64,000 bases of DNA from Kosmotoga olearia TBF 19.5.1 (GTDB lineage: Bacteria; Thermotogota; Thermotogae; Petrotogales; Kosmotogaceae): assembly GCF_000023325.1 (NCBI RefSeq), contig NC_012785.1:1302001-1366000 (forward strand). The letters are read 5' to 3'. Shown one piece after another: positions 50,758 through 59,545 of the stretch (position 1 is its first letter; each line of letters opens with the position of its first letter). Made by a program: the position numbers and the translations under genes. The notes beneath the pieces were generated by a model that did no database searches, was not told the DNA's origin, and was given only the letters and a program-made list of their open reading frames with translations.

Positions 50758-51153
50758 ACTATACCCCCCTGTTGTGTTTTTGAATATTCCTTCTGAAATA
50801 CCAAAAAGAGTGGTTACCCCAATTTCTCTCTGTTAGGTTCTAATTCTTGTTCTTTATCCGCATACAAACGCTTACTAAAATAAGTATTACCCAATCTCGA
50901 GGCTTATCACTTATTCTTACTATTATTTATTTGCATACAAACACTTACTAAAAAAACAATTAACACCATCTATTATTGTAACATATTGCGAATATATGTA
51001 CCAAACTTTGTTTATAAAAGGTAAAAATGTAGAATGAAGAAAAAGCGAAAACAGAAGGCTTCAAATTCTTATTTTGAAAGAGCAGTAATAAATGGGATAT
51101 TCACGCTTGTTTTTCTCATTATGTCCCGTTTTCGTTTATAGGAGGTGAGGCAG
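50758..51153. promoter_or_regulatory. Divergent intergenic region with long direct repeat
   Basis: GCATACAAACGCTTACTAAA (50860-50879) is repeated with one change at 50933-50952. The segment 50936-51028 is about 85 percent identical to 55600-55692. It contains ACATATTGCGAATATATGTA, a near-palindrome, and a TTTATAAAAG that could be a -10 region. It likely drives the TIGR04141 gene. Confidence 0.6.
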
Positions 51154-52734
51154 TTGAAAACTCGTAAGTTGAACATCCTTCTCGCAAAGCAAGGCTATAG
51201 TGATCCTAGATCTATGGTTAACAAACCCGAGCGATTCATCTGGAAAGATCTTGATAAGAAAATCATTAGTGGACAACTTGCCATAACAAAGGGTAGTACA
51301 ACTCCAAGTTGGGTAAGATTTGTTAATGATGCTTTGGAAGAGGAACTAACAGAAGTAATAAACAGTGCTAACAGTGCACTGCTGTTTGTTAATGTAGAAA
51401 AGCGTATGTTCATTCTCTCTTTTGGATATGGAAGAAATATGCTAAAAGAAGAATGCTTCGTGAGAGATTTTGGTTTGAAAACCGTTCTTAACACCGTTGA
51501 TCCCACCAAGATCAAAAGCATTGACTCTGCAATAACAGAGAACATCACAAAGCATACTAGGTCTCAAACGAGCATAGCATCTCCAACAGAGGAATTCGGT
51601 TTAGATGTTTCTCGGGATATCCTGAGAGCCGTGACTGGACATCCAAAGGAAGAATATCGAAAAGTCTTGGGAAGAACCATAACGGGAAAAGATTCATTGC
51701 ATATATTAGTTAAGATCACGATGAGAGATCTTGAAGAACTTCTGGAGAAGATCTTGGAGCTATATGAAAGTGATTCTTACAAAGAGAACTTCGACTGGGT
51801 AGACAATCTAAGAGAGGAAAAAGATCCTTCGAAAATTAAAGAGCTCAAGAAAAAACTCGTCGATGATTTGAATTCTGAGAAGTATGAAGCATTTCATCTT
51901 GCAATACCCGAAATCTATGAACCTGACAGGATCGAATCCTTCGCCTATTTCTCGAAAAATTCATTTAGGTATACAGAGTTAGACATTGTTGAAGCCATAA
52001 AAGAGCTAAAGAAAAAAACAGACGAAATAAACTTTGATACTCTTAAAAACAAGAACATCTATGCGTTTGAAAGTGATACAAATGGTATTTATATGAGATG
52101 GAGTTTGGCGAAATGTATTGTATATGAGACAGAATACGAAGATAAACGCTATGTTCTTACAATGGGAAATTGGTACTGTATTGAACCAAGCTTTGCCAAA
52201 GAAGTGACCAAAAGCATTGAGAAGATTAAAGATGTTCAGCTTATTAGCTGTCAAAGTGATTTTCGCGAAGACCAATACAATGAAAAATTAGCCAAAAATA
52301 TTGGAGACGCTATTCTATTTGATAAAAAGCTCATTAAATGTACAGATGCCAGATCAAGAATTGAACTTTGCGACGTTCTTACCAAAGATCACATGCTCAT
52401 ACATGTGAAAAAGCGAGGACGATCTTCTACGCTTAGTCATCTCTTTTCACAAGGGAAGGTATCTGCAGAAGCGCTTTTATCCGATGCTGGATTTCTTAAT
52501 GAGGCTCGAAATCGTATTGAGAAAGAGAAAAAGAATCCTGATGACTATCTCCCGGATACTAATGACAAAATAAAATCGGAAGGCTATACTGTAGTCTTTG
52601 CCATCATCGACAAGTCTGATAAACCATTAAGCAAATCTCTACCCTTTTTCAGTTTGCTAAATTTCAGGCAAGTCGAAAAGACATTGAAAATGATGGGCTA
52701 CAAAGTTGCCAAGGCCAAAATTGATGTAGTATGA
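51154..52734 (+). CDS. TIGR04141 (DUF6119) family sporadically distributed protein
   Basis: The 526-residue protein starts MKTRKLNILLAKQGYSDPRS. In the C-terminal half it has MGNWYCIEPSFAKEV, LIKCTDARSRIELCDVLTKD, MLIHVKKRGRSSTLSHLFSQG and SAEALLSDAGF, the pattern of the TIGR04141 'sporadically distributed' family. Members often sit in mobile or defence-rich regions; the biochemical role is unknown to me. The TTG at 51154 has AGGAGGTGA about 8 nt upstream, better than the GTG at 51145. Neighbours include a phosphoesterase, RAYT and a toxin-antitoxin-like pair. Confidence 0.83.
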   Translation: MKTRKLNILLAKQGYSDPRSMVNKPERFIWKDLDKKIISGQLAITKGSTTPSWVRFVNDALEEELTEVINSANSALLFVNVEKRMFILSFGYGRNMLKEECFVRDFGLKTVLNTVDPTKIKSIDSAITENITKHTRSQTSIASPTEEFGLDVSRDILRAVTGHPKEEYRKVLGRTITGKDSLHILVKITMRDLEELLEKILELYESDSYKENFDWVDNLREEKDPSKIKELKKKLVDDLNSEKYEAFHLAIPEIYEPDRIESFAYFSKNSFRYTELDIVEAIKELKKKTDEINFDTLKNKNIYAFESDTNGIYMRWSLAKCIVYETEYEDKRYVLTMGNWYCIEPSFAKEVTKSIEKIKDVQLISCQSDFREDQYNEKLAKNIGDAILFDKKLIKCTDARSRIELCDVLTKDHMLIHVKKRGRSSTLSHLFSQGKVSAEALLSDAGFLNEARNRIEKEKKNPDDYLPDTNDKIKSEGYTVVFAIIDKSDKPLSKSLPFFSLLNFRQVEKTLKMMGYKVAKAKIDVV

Positions 52735-53254
52735 AGAGCTAAACGAACCACGATTATGTTTCAGCCCAGAATTTGTGGGTCAAGAGAGTGCTTGAAAAAT
52801 ATCTTGGAATAGGTCAAGCTCCTATGTTTAGATATCTCATTGATGCTACTCTTCATTGGTATCAGACAAGATAACGAGAGCAAATTTGATTTTCTTATTC
52901 TGCCGAAGGCGCATATCACTGCGAAGCTGTTCTCTCGAATCTCGAACACCGGATCCCGATTTTCAGATTCTAGTGTTTTTATCAGTCTTACCTCCAGCAA
53001 AGCTGGGTTCCCCTTTGCGTGTCATCCTGAACTTGATTCAGGATCTCGTTCTTAAAAAACAAGATTCTGGATAAAACATTTCCAGAATGACTATCTTTAC
53101 CCACTCCGAAGGAGTTATCGAGTAGGAGGGGGGATTCCCCCCCTCCTACTCGATCTCGCGTCAGCGTGCTTACCAGATTCTCGTATTCTTATCACGAGTT
53201 CGAGACAACCACGAGCAGTTCGCGTCCGCCGTGCAGCGCCAAGCCTTGTAAACA
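52735..53254. repeat. Composite repeat gap
   Basis: It begins with about 110 nt reading as an isolated peptide tail (LEKYLGIGQAPMFRYLIDAT), unrecognised. From 52900 there are array modules and spacers, a TCATCCTGAACTTG element (53019-53092), ACTCC-GAA-GGAGT, a 38-nt palindrome (53117-53154), and the segment shared with RAYT copy 1 (from about 53183). Confidence 0.75.
53117..53154. repeat. Perfect palindrome ending like the group II intron
   Basis: ATCGAGTAGGAGGGGGG and CCCCCCCTCCTACTCGAT form 17-bp arms around ATT. The last 11 nt, TCCTACTCGAT, equal the 3' terminus of the intron at 20259-20269. Confidence 0.7.
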
Positions 53255-53947
53255 TTACCTTTTCTTTGGTCTGCCTCTTGGCCTTCTTTTCAGTGGGAGG
53301 CCCAAAACCTCTTCAAATTTAGCAATTTTTTCGTCGTTAAAAAATAGTCTTCCAGTAGAAGTATTCCTTCGTATATTAGAAAGAAAATCATTACTATCCG
53401 GATATCCAAGATATTCTTTCCATCCGTCAGGATTCCAGTTAAATCCAAAATCTGACAAATCGCTTAAGTGAAGAAAATGAGGACTTTCCCTCCGTGTGTC
53501 CCCATTTTCTTTTACACGTACTCCAGCGCTCGACCATTCATAATCCCAGGGAAGTTCAACCATCTTTGCTCTCACGGGATTTCTCTCAACATATTTGACG
53601 GCCGAAATAGCATGTTCATGATCGAGAGGGCAGGAAAAGAATCTTCCCTGCCAAAGATGCCCTGTTCTATGGTGTTTTCGGTTGAAATACTGTGAGTATC
53701 TCATATGAGCGTACTTAAAAGCCATGGCTAGAGAATCTTCTCTTTCAGGGACAGCGATAAAATGAACATGATTGGTCATGAGGCAATACGCATATATCTT
53801 GAGCCCGTATTTGGTTGAATATTCCTTAATGAGCTCAAGGTACTTGATTCTGTCTTCAGGATCCTCAAAGATGTTCTGACGATAATTTCCCCTTTGGGTT
53901 ACATGATGAGCAATACCCTCGAGAACAACCCTCGCGCTTCTTGGCAT
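53255..53947 (-). CDS. REP-associated tyrosine transposase, copy 2
   Basis: The 230-residue near-duplicate of the gene at 39656 has the same HUH motif MTNHVHFIAVP, catalytic Tyr in HMRYSQYF and C-terminal RRPRGRPKKR. It also carries the in-frame insert KENGDTRRESPHFLH (hairpin 53472-53510, one arm mismatch). Start MPRSARVVLEG at 53947 follows GGTGGTGGATG. Homology with copy 1 continues into the array downstream and the GTCTGTCCCTATTTT site upstream, so the whole unit was duplicated. Confidence 0.93.
   Translation of the reverse strand: MPRSARVVLEGIAHHVTQRGNYRQNIFEDPEDRIKYLELIKEYSTKYGLKIYAYCLMTNHVHFIAVPEREDSLAMAFKYAHMRYSQYFNRKHHRTGHLWQGRFFSCPLDHEHAISAVKYVERNPVRAKMVELPWDYEWSSAGVRVKENGDTRRESPHFLHLSDLSDFGFNWNPDGWKEYLGYPDSNDFLSNIRRNTSTGRLFFNDEKIAKFEEVLGLPLKRRPRGRPKKR
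53472..53510 (-). repeat. REP hairpin inside RAYT copy 2
   Basis: AGAAAATGAGGAC and GTCCCCATTTTCT arms; one substitution in the left arm compared with copy 1 leaves the peptide unchanged. Confidence 0.8.
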
Positions 53948-54069
53948 TTCATCCACCACCTGGCAACCAAGATACCCGATCATACCATAAAATATTGGAG
54001 TCTGTCCCTATTTTTCTCCTATTTTTCTCCGTTCCTATTTTTCTCCGCTCCAACTGCAAAGCAGCTCTT

Positions 54070-55068
54070 TTATAAAACTTTGATCGGAATTCTGCTTTGG
54101 ATCATGTTTTTATTGAATCTAATTATTTTCCCTCGTTCAGTTTCTTTCCAGCACTTTTCATCATGAGTCAATTCTGATAATTTCCTTGAACTTAATTTTC
54201 CATAAGTCTTTAAGACAGAATCGATTATTAAAGATTCTCCTTTTGAAATAACTTTAGCTGGTTTGTATTCACGGTAGTCCAAAAAATGTTCTTTATCTTG
54301 GTTGTCTGAAATAACGCCCTTTTTCTTGAGATATCCAAGGATAATGTCGTAGTTATAAGGTGTTGGACCATATATGTTAGCCTTATATCGCAATCCAAAA
54401 ATAGATTTACCGGTTTTCACAAAAGATTCCGCGTCAACATAGAACATGAGCTTGAGCAGCTTCATCATGTCTAAAGACTTTTGAACAGCCATTATTTTTG
54501 CTACACATGCGCAAAGTTTTTCGCCGTCGAATACTGTATAACCGTTCAGTACGGAAGGAAGATCTCCGTGTTCTGACAAGATTTCTTGATCAAGTAAAGT
54601 TCTATTTGATATCCCCATTCTCTCCAAAAACTGGTTCCTCTCCTCCATTGCGATTCTTCCATCAAGTACAGCCTTATCAAGAAGTTGCGCGAAATCATCA
54701 CCACCAGGAATTATGTGATTCTCATATATCTTGAGCAATGATTCGGATAATCTACGCGAACCATTTTCAAGCTTGGAAATTAGAGACTTGGTTCTTCCTA
54801 TTATCTTTGAAAGCTCTTCGGCGGTTAATTTGAGTTTCATTCTGGCTTCGCGCAATGTCTCAGGTGAAGGTATATGATTTTCCTTTTCATAGTCATCCCA
54901 GACCTTTTTCCAGGCCTGTTCCAGAGAAGCAGAATCTACAAAAGAATCTTCACATTGAGGGCATACAAAAACATTATAGGAAAGTTCAACTTCCCTCCCT
55001 TTAAAACTCTGTTTTTCCCTTATTTGTTTTTTATATAACTCTCTACCACACTTTGGACATTTCATCAT
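54070..55068 (-). CDS. Zinc-finger/HTH/Panacea (SocA-like DUF4065) antitoxin
   Basis: The 332-residue protein has three parts. The N-terminal MqsA-type zinc finger is CPKCGRELYKK...VCPQCEDSF (about residues 4-42). A helix-turn-helix, LTAEELSKIIGRTKSLISKLENG, lies near residues 76-98. A C-terminal DUF4065/Panacea domain has KLMFYVDAESFVKTGKSIFG and YGPTPYNYDIILGYL. Proteins of this layout neutralise diverse toxins and bind their own promoter. It follows an unrecognised gene with a 4-nt overlap, which makes that gene the candidate toxin. Confidence 0.85.
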   Translation of the reverse strand: MMKCPKCGRELYKKQIREKQSFKGREVELSYNVFVCPQCEDSFVDSASLEQAWKKVWDDYEKENHIPSPETLREARMKLKLTAEELSKIIGRTKSLISKLENGSRRLSESLLKIYENHIIPGGDDFAQLLDKAVLDGRIAMEERNQFLERMGISNRTLLDQEILSEHGDLPSVLNGYTVFDGEKLCACVAKIMAVQKSLDMMKLLKLMFYVDAESFVKTGKSIFGLRYKANIYGPTPYNYDIILGYLKKKGVISDNQDKEHFLDYREYKPAKVISKGESLIIDSVLKTYGKLSSRKLSELTHDEKCWKETERGKIIRFNKNMIQSRIPIKVL

Positions 55069-55505
55069 CCCGCCTCCCCGGGACCATATTCCGGTAAATG
55101 CAGCGAAAGACAGATAACTCTTTCGGGAATACTGAAACTAAGTTTGAAGTATACATGATTATTTGAAGCATAATTCGCTGGGGCATCAAACTCTTCAGGT
55201 AAAAGATCCAGTTCAGAAAGAATATCATCAAGGGGTAAAAATTCCCATATAAGCACTATATTACTCTCTCGTTCCGAGTCATTTCTTATATCATCGGGTT
55301 CATACTTCCTGGCAACATTCCAAGTTGCCTCGAGAACATCATATCTATCTAAAATACCGGATTTATGAAAAGCCATCATTAGATCCACGTTTTTCTTGGC
55401 GTCGTACAAAAGCCTAATATCACATTCTCTGTTCTCGATTATTTCTTGGATAAAAGCTTTGCAATGTTCAAATAGCTTTCTTTTTATCTCATCCAAGGGA
55501 ATCAC
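55065..55505 (-). CDS. Unrecognised protein paired with the Panacea antitoxin (candidate toxin)
   Basis: The protein of about 143-146 residues begins with a helical DEIKRKLFEHCKAFIQEIIENR. The middle reads DLMMAFHKSGILDRYDVLEATWNVARKYEPDD, and the C-terminus is beta-rich (HVYFKLSFSIPERVICLSL). I recognise no family. GTG 55505 lies only 5 nt after the TATAAT box, suggesting a leaderless start; TTG 55496 after AGGGGTGA is the alternative. Gene overlap with a SocA-type regulator suggests a toxin role, by inference only. Confidence 0.7.
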   Translation of the reverse strand: MIPLDEIKRKLFEHCKAFIQEIIENRECDIRLLYDAKKNVDLMMAFHKSGILDRYDVLEATWNVARKYEPDDIRNDSERESNIVLIWEFLPLDDILSELDLLPEEFDAPANYASNNHVYFKLSFSIPERVICLSLHLPEYGPGEAG

Positions 55506-55509
55506 CCCT

Positions 55510-55539
55510 ATTATATCCTTGTTTTATCAACTTTGTCAA
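55510..55539 (-). promoter_or_regulatory. Promoter of the candidate toxin-antitoxin operon
   Basis: On the minus strand TTGACA (55539-55534) is 18 nt from TATAAT (55515-55510). A tandem TTGACAAAG / TTGATAAAA follows the -35 and may be a repressor site. Confidence 0.8.
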
Positions 55540-55599
55540 CTTTAATTTTCTCTATGGACAAAGACACTATCTCTTCCTATTACTGTTTTTTGGCTGGGC

Positions 55600-55692
55600 G
55601 CGAACACTTACTAAAAAACGATTAACAGCGTTTGTAATTGTAACATATTGCGAATATATGTACCAAATATTGTTTATAAAAGATGAAAAAAG
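55600..55692 (+). repeat. Second copy of the 93-nt intergenic repeat
   Basis: It matches 50936-51028, including AACACTTACTAAAAAA and the exact ACATATTGCGAATATATGTA. No intact plus-strand gene follows; truncated IS21 sequence begins about 150 nt downstream. Confidence 0.75.
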
Positions 55693-55825
55693 TAAAATAA
55701 AATAGACAGAGAAACCAGAAAACTTTGAATATCGACTCTCAAAAAACGGCATTAAAAAAGTTCGCACTTTTTCAGTCAATAGGAAAGGTGGGGATGCTGT
55801 TCATTAATGAGGATAATGTAAAAAA

Positions 55826-55846
55826 TAGTGTCTGTCCCCATTTTCA
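55826..55846 (+). repeat. GTGTCTGTCCCCATTTTC half-site at the broken IS21 end
   Basis: AATAGTGTCTGTCCCCATTTT abuts the first recognisable IstA codons (SIANETGHDF), so the IS21 left end appears to be lost at this REP half-site. Confidence 0.65.
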
Positions 55847-57271
55847 CAGAGAAGCATAGCCAACGAGACGGGTCATGACTTCAGAACGGTGAAGAAATAT
55901 GACGAAATGGACGATTTCAACGAGTATGTTCAACGCAGAAAGAAGACTTCCAAGCTCGAACCGTACAAGCCCAAAATAGATGAATGGCTGGAAGAAGACA
56001 AAAGAGTCAAAGCGAAACAGCGACACACTGCCAGAAGGATTTACAGGAGATTGTGTGAGGAATATCCAGATTTCCCCCTCAGTGAACGTACCGTGAGGGC
56101 ATATGTGAGGAGGAAAAAGAAGGAATTATATTCCAACGAAGGTTATTTACCACTCAACCACCCTGGTGGTGAGGCGCAAGCGGATTTCGGTCATGCTCAG
56201 TTTATTGAAAAGGGTAAGGGAACAACACTGCATTATCTGAACCTTTCTTTTCCATACAGCAACGGAGGATATTTTCAACTGTTTAGAGGGGAAAACCTTG
56301 AATGTTTGCTTGAGGGACTGAAGAACATATTCGAACATATTGGAAAGGTGCCTCGGCGTATATGGTTCGACAACCTATCTCCCGTGGTGAAAAAAATTCT
56401 GGATGGAGGGGAAAGGGAGGTAACGGAGAAGTTTTACAGATTCTGTCAACATTATGGGTTTGAACCTGTGTTTTGTAATCCTGGTCGGGGTAATGAAAAG
56501 GGTAATGTGGAGAACAAGGTTGGATATAACAGACGAAACTTCTTTGTTCCCATTCCCAGGATAGAGAATCTTGAAGATTACAACAAAAAACTCTTAACCC
56601 TCTCGGAGAAAGATATGGAAAGACCTCATTACCAGAAGGGAAAAAACATTAAAGAACTATTTTTAGAAGAGAAGGAAAAGATGCTCTTACTCAACGAAAA
56701 ACCTCTGGATATTTCCAGGGTACAGAAAGCAAAGACAGACAAGTATGGGATGCTTCGTTTTGAAAACAACAGATACTCCGTGTCACCAAAACATGCTGAA
56801 ACAGAAGTGTGGTTGAAGATAGGGGCATCGGAAATAGAGATACTGGATGAAGACTACAGAGTGCTCGTAAAACACCCCAGGTTATACGGACACAACCTCC
56901 AATCTCTGAATTGGTATCCATACCTTGAGACCTTAAGCAGAAGACCGCGTGCGTTGAAATACACAGGATTTTACAGGGAATTACCTCCTATTTGGCAAGA
57001 ATACTTTGAATCCTGTGATTACCAGGAAAAGAAAAACAGCCTGAAATTGCTGGTCAAAATGCTACGTGAAACAGATATGGAAACCGCGAGACGTGCGCTG
57101 GAGATAAGTCAGAAGAGCGAACGTTGCACTGCTGAGACAATATTCCTCTCATATCGACGGTTGATCCAGGAAGAACCATCACCCTTTGAAACAGGGAACA
57201 AAGTACCGAGATTACAAGCATACACAACCGATTTTAAGGAATACGATTCCCTGGTGGGTGAAAGGAAATGA
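55847..57271 (+). pseudogene. istA: IstA transposase, 5'-truncated
   Basis: The open frame retains QRSIANETGHDFRTVKKY, the IstA helix-turn-helix. It also retains the DDE core (QADFGHAQF, WFDNLSPVV and GNVENKVGYNRRNF) and the C-terminal domain. Roughly the first 20-25 residues before the helix-turn-helix are missing, replaced by REP sequence. A GTG at 55889 could give a 460-residue product lacking the HTH. IstA is the DNA-cutting transposase of IS21. It overlaps istB by 4 nt. Confidence 0.8.
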
Positions 57272-57990
57272 AAGAACTCATCGCTCAATACTGCAAAGAA
57301 CTGAGATTGGGAAAAAGTATAGTGGAAAATTACCAAAAGATACAGGCAGAAACCAACGAGGAATTCCTTCTGAAACTACTGAAGCTGGAGATTGAAAACA
57401 GACGGGTATCACGTAAAAATCGTTACCTAAAACAGACAAATTTCGAGGTAATGAAAACCTTCGAAGGCTACAGTTTTGAAAACGTACAGATACCCAAGAG
57501 TATAACATTGGAAGAACTACAAGAAGGGAGGTTTCTGGAAAAGAAAGAGAACCTAATACTGTATGGTCCTGTAGGAACAGGAAAAACACACATGGCAACA
57601 GCCATAGGTATCGCAGCCTGTAACCGGGAAAAGAAAGTCAGATTTTACAGAACGGCCACACTGGTAAACGAACTTGTGGAAGCAAAAAGCAACGGAACAT
57701 TGAAGAGATTCTTGAAGACACTCAGAAAGACAGATTTGCTCATATGCGACGAATGGGGTTACATACCTTTAGACCGAGAAGGAGCGCAACTTTTATTTCA
57801 AGTGATTGCGGAAAGATATGAGAGGAACAGCGTAATAATCACAACGAACCTTGAGTTCAGCAAATGGAATGGGATATTCTACGATGAGAAACTCACCAGT
57901 GCCATAATAGACAGATTGATCCACCATTGCCATTTACTGGTGTTTACAGGCAAGAGTTATCGATTGGAACATTCGAGTATTAAGGCTTAA
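57268..57990 (+). CDS. istB: IstB-like transposition ATPase
   Basis: The 240-residue AAA+ protein has Walker A LYGPVGTGKTHMATA (about residue 98), Walker B DLLICDEWGYIPL (about 159) and sensor SVIITTNLEFSKW, typical for IstB. It assists IstA in target selection and strand transfer. It appears complete, though its partner is truncated. Confidence 0.92.
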   Translation: MKELIAQYCKELRLGKSIVENYQKIQAETNEEFLLKLLKLEIENRRVSRKNRYLKQTNFEVMKTFEGYSFENVQIPKSITLEELQEGRFLEKKENLILYGPVGTGKTHMATAIGIAACNREKKVRFYRTATLVNELVEAKSNGTLKRFLKTLRKTDLLICDEWGYIPLDREGAQLLFQVIAERYERNSVIITTNLEFSKWNGIFYDEKLTSAIIDRLIHHCHLLVFTGKSYRLEHSSIKA

Positions 57991-58047
57991 TTTTTTTACC
58001 CCGGGTGCTGGCTTTTTATTTTTCCGAATGCTGGATTTTTATATTGC

Positions 58048-58158
58048 CAAAAACATATGTACAAGAATTTCACGCATTCCACGTGCCCTCAATTGTTCTC
58101 CCACTACTGCCTCTTTAATAAATTGCGGACGCGCTCCGATAACTGACAAAACCTTCAT
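58048..58158 (-). pseudogene. wecB: 5' stub of a UDP-GlcNAc 2-epimerase gene
   Basis: ATG 58158 follows AAGGAGG and reads MKVLSVIGARPQFIKEAVV, then REILVH, the start of UDP-N-acetylglucosamine 2-epimerases (WecB/NeuC type). Similarity stops at the IS21 right end. The gene was probably the next in the nonulosonic-acid cluster and is now inactivated. Confidence 0.85.
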
Positions 58159-58231
58159 TTTTTTCCTCCTTAATCACTTGTTTTTCAGCAATCTTATGAT
58201 CCACTAGCTCGATTCTTTTAATATTATGTAT

Positions 58232-58439
58232 AAAGTCAATAGATTTCTGGTTCTTCCCGCAAATTTACTGATTTAACCAGTGAAAAAGAGTAGAATCGAA
58301 GTAGGGACAAAAAACTATGATAAAGCAGACAGAGTCAAGAGAATTATGTTTGGAAAATGCTTGTTTGAACCACTGAGGCCGAAGGTTCTCACACTCTGAT
58401 TTATATACTTTTCGGAAGAACCAAAATCCTATTGACTTT
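58232..58439 (-). mobile_element. 208-bp deletion derivative of the ISL3 element (MITE-like)
   Basis: Terminal repeats of 26 bp (AAAGTCAATAG...GGTTCTTCC), 23 of 26 identical, enclose the first about 70 nt of an ISL3 element joined to its last about 25 transposase codons (RIMFGKCLFEPLRPKVLTL and stop). The full element at 61289-62992 supplies the comparison. Confidence 0.8.
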
Positions 58440-58477
58440 TTACATTCAAGAACTAAATTTTATATTGCCAAAAGTAA

Positions 58478-59545
58478 TCAATCTATACGAAAATCACCAA
58501 ATTGAAGAATTTCATCTTCACCTATATCTCTAGTTGCCTTGCTACCGATCACTTTATCATATAGCAAAGGCGAAACTCCTGTTCCTGGTCTCTTTATTTC
58601 AATGTCGGTTTCTTCTATTATCTTGCCCGCAGGAATGAATCTTTTGGCTACGAGACTACGTCTCGCATTAAGTCTAGAAATTTCTTCTTCCTTTATATAG
58701 TGTTTTTCAAAATTGCCAAGAAATTCTTTGTATTCATCCAACAACTTAACAAAACGGCTTAAATCTTCTTTGTCCATAGCGTGATAATGGTCGTTCCCTG
58801 GCAATGTTTTGTCGAATGTGAAATGTTTTTCTATAACTTGTGCACCAAGAAGCCACGCTGCTGTAAGAACCTTTTCCATTTTATTTGGAAGCGTGTGGTC
58901 GGAATACCCGATAATATAGTCTTGAAACTTGTTAACCATGTCTTTTATCATGCCTATATTTGCTCGTTCTATTGGGGTTGGATAATTCAAAACACAATGA
59001 AGTAAGACAATTTGGTTATTTCCTTCTTCCTTTATAGCCTCAATAGCCTGCCATATTTCGGATACTGTAGAAGCACCAGTTGAGAGAAGAATAGGCTTTC
59101 CTTTTCTAGCGATATGTCTAAGAAAAGGAATGTTTGTTATATCTGCAGAAGCGACCTTGTAGGCAGGCATCAATGGTTCTAGAAAATCCGCAGATTCAAA
59201 GTCAAAAGGTGTAGAAAGGAAATCTATGCCACATTGCTCTGCGTAATTTGCCAACTCTTCGTATTCTTTCTTCCAAAATTTATCGTATTTCTTGAATAGC
59301 TCGTACTGACTTCTTGTTGGTTCCTTGTTAGTATTCCAATATGATGGTGAGTATTTCGAAGCAAGTTTTTCGGCTTTGTATGTTTGGAATTTAATTGCTG
59401 AAGCCCCAGCTTCAGAAGCTTGCATTATCATTAGCTTTGCTTTTTCAATATCTCCCTCATGATTGACACCAGCCTCAGCAATAATGTAGGGCTTTTCCAG
59501 TGAACCTTTAATAATCTTAAAATTCCCTATTACTATCTCTTTCAT
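58478..59545 (-). CDS. neuB: N-acetylneuraminate/legionaminate/pseudaminate synthase
   Basis: The 355-residue protein has a NeuB barrel (KPYIIAEAGVNHEGD, SAIKFQTYKAEKL, DFLSTPFDFESADFL and EKHFTFDKTLPGNDH) and a C-terminal antifreeze-like SAF domain (RRSLVAKRFIPAGKIIEETDI). It condenses phosphoenolpyruvate with a hexosamine derivative to form a nine-carbon acid sugar. Which sugar is unknown; the PseG-like neighbour suggests pseudaminic or legionaminic acid. The ATG at 59545 follows AGGAGGTGG. It overlaps the upstream gene by 29 nt. Confidence 0.92.
   Translation of the reverse strand: MKEIVIGNFKIIKGSLEKPYIIAEAGVNHEGDIEKAKLMIMQASEAGASAIKFQTYKAEKLASKYSPSYWNTNKEPTRSQYELFKKYDKFWKKEYEELANYAEQCGIDFLSTPFDFESADFLEPLMPAYKVASADITNIPFLRHIARKGKPILLSTGASTVSEIWQAIEAIKEEGNNQIVLLHCVLNYPTPIERANIGMIKDMVNKFQDYIIGYSDHTLPNKMEKVLTAAWLLGAQVIEKHFTFDKTLPGNDHYHAMDKEDLSRFVKLLDEYKEFLGNFEKHYIKEEEISRLNARRSLVAKRFIPAGKIIEETDIEIKRPGTGVSPLLYDKVIGSKATRDIGEDEILQFGDFRID

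Larger units (their letters stand above)
55847..58052 (+). mobile_element. Truncated IS21-family element
   Basis: It contains istA without its first residues and a complete istB. The right end shows the tandem TGCTGGCTTTTTAT and TGCTGGATTTTTAT terminal repeats (58004-58045), then TTGCCAAAAAC. It interrupts a minus-strand wecB-like gene at about 58050. Confidence 0.8.
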
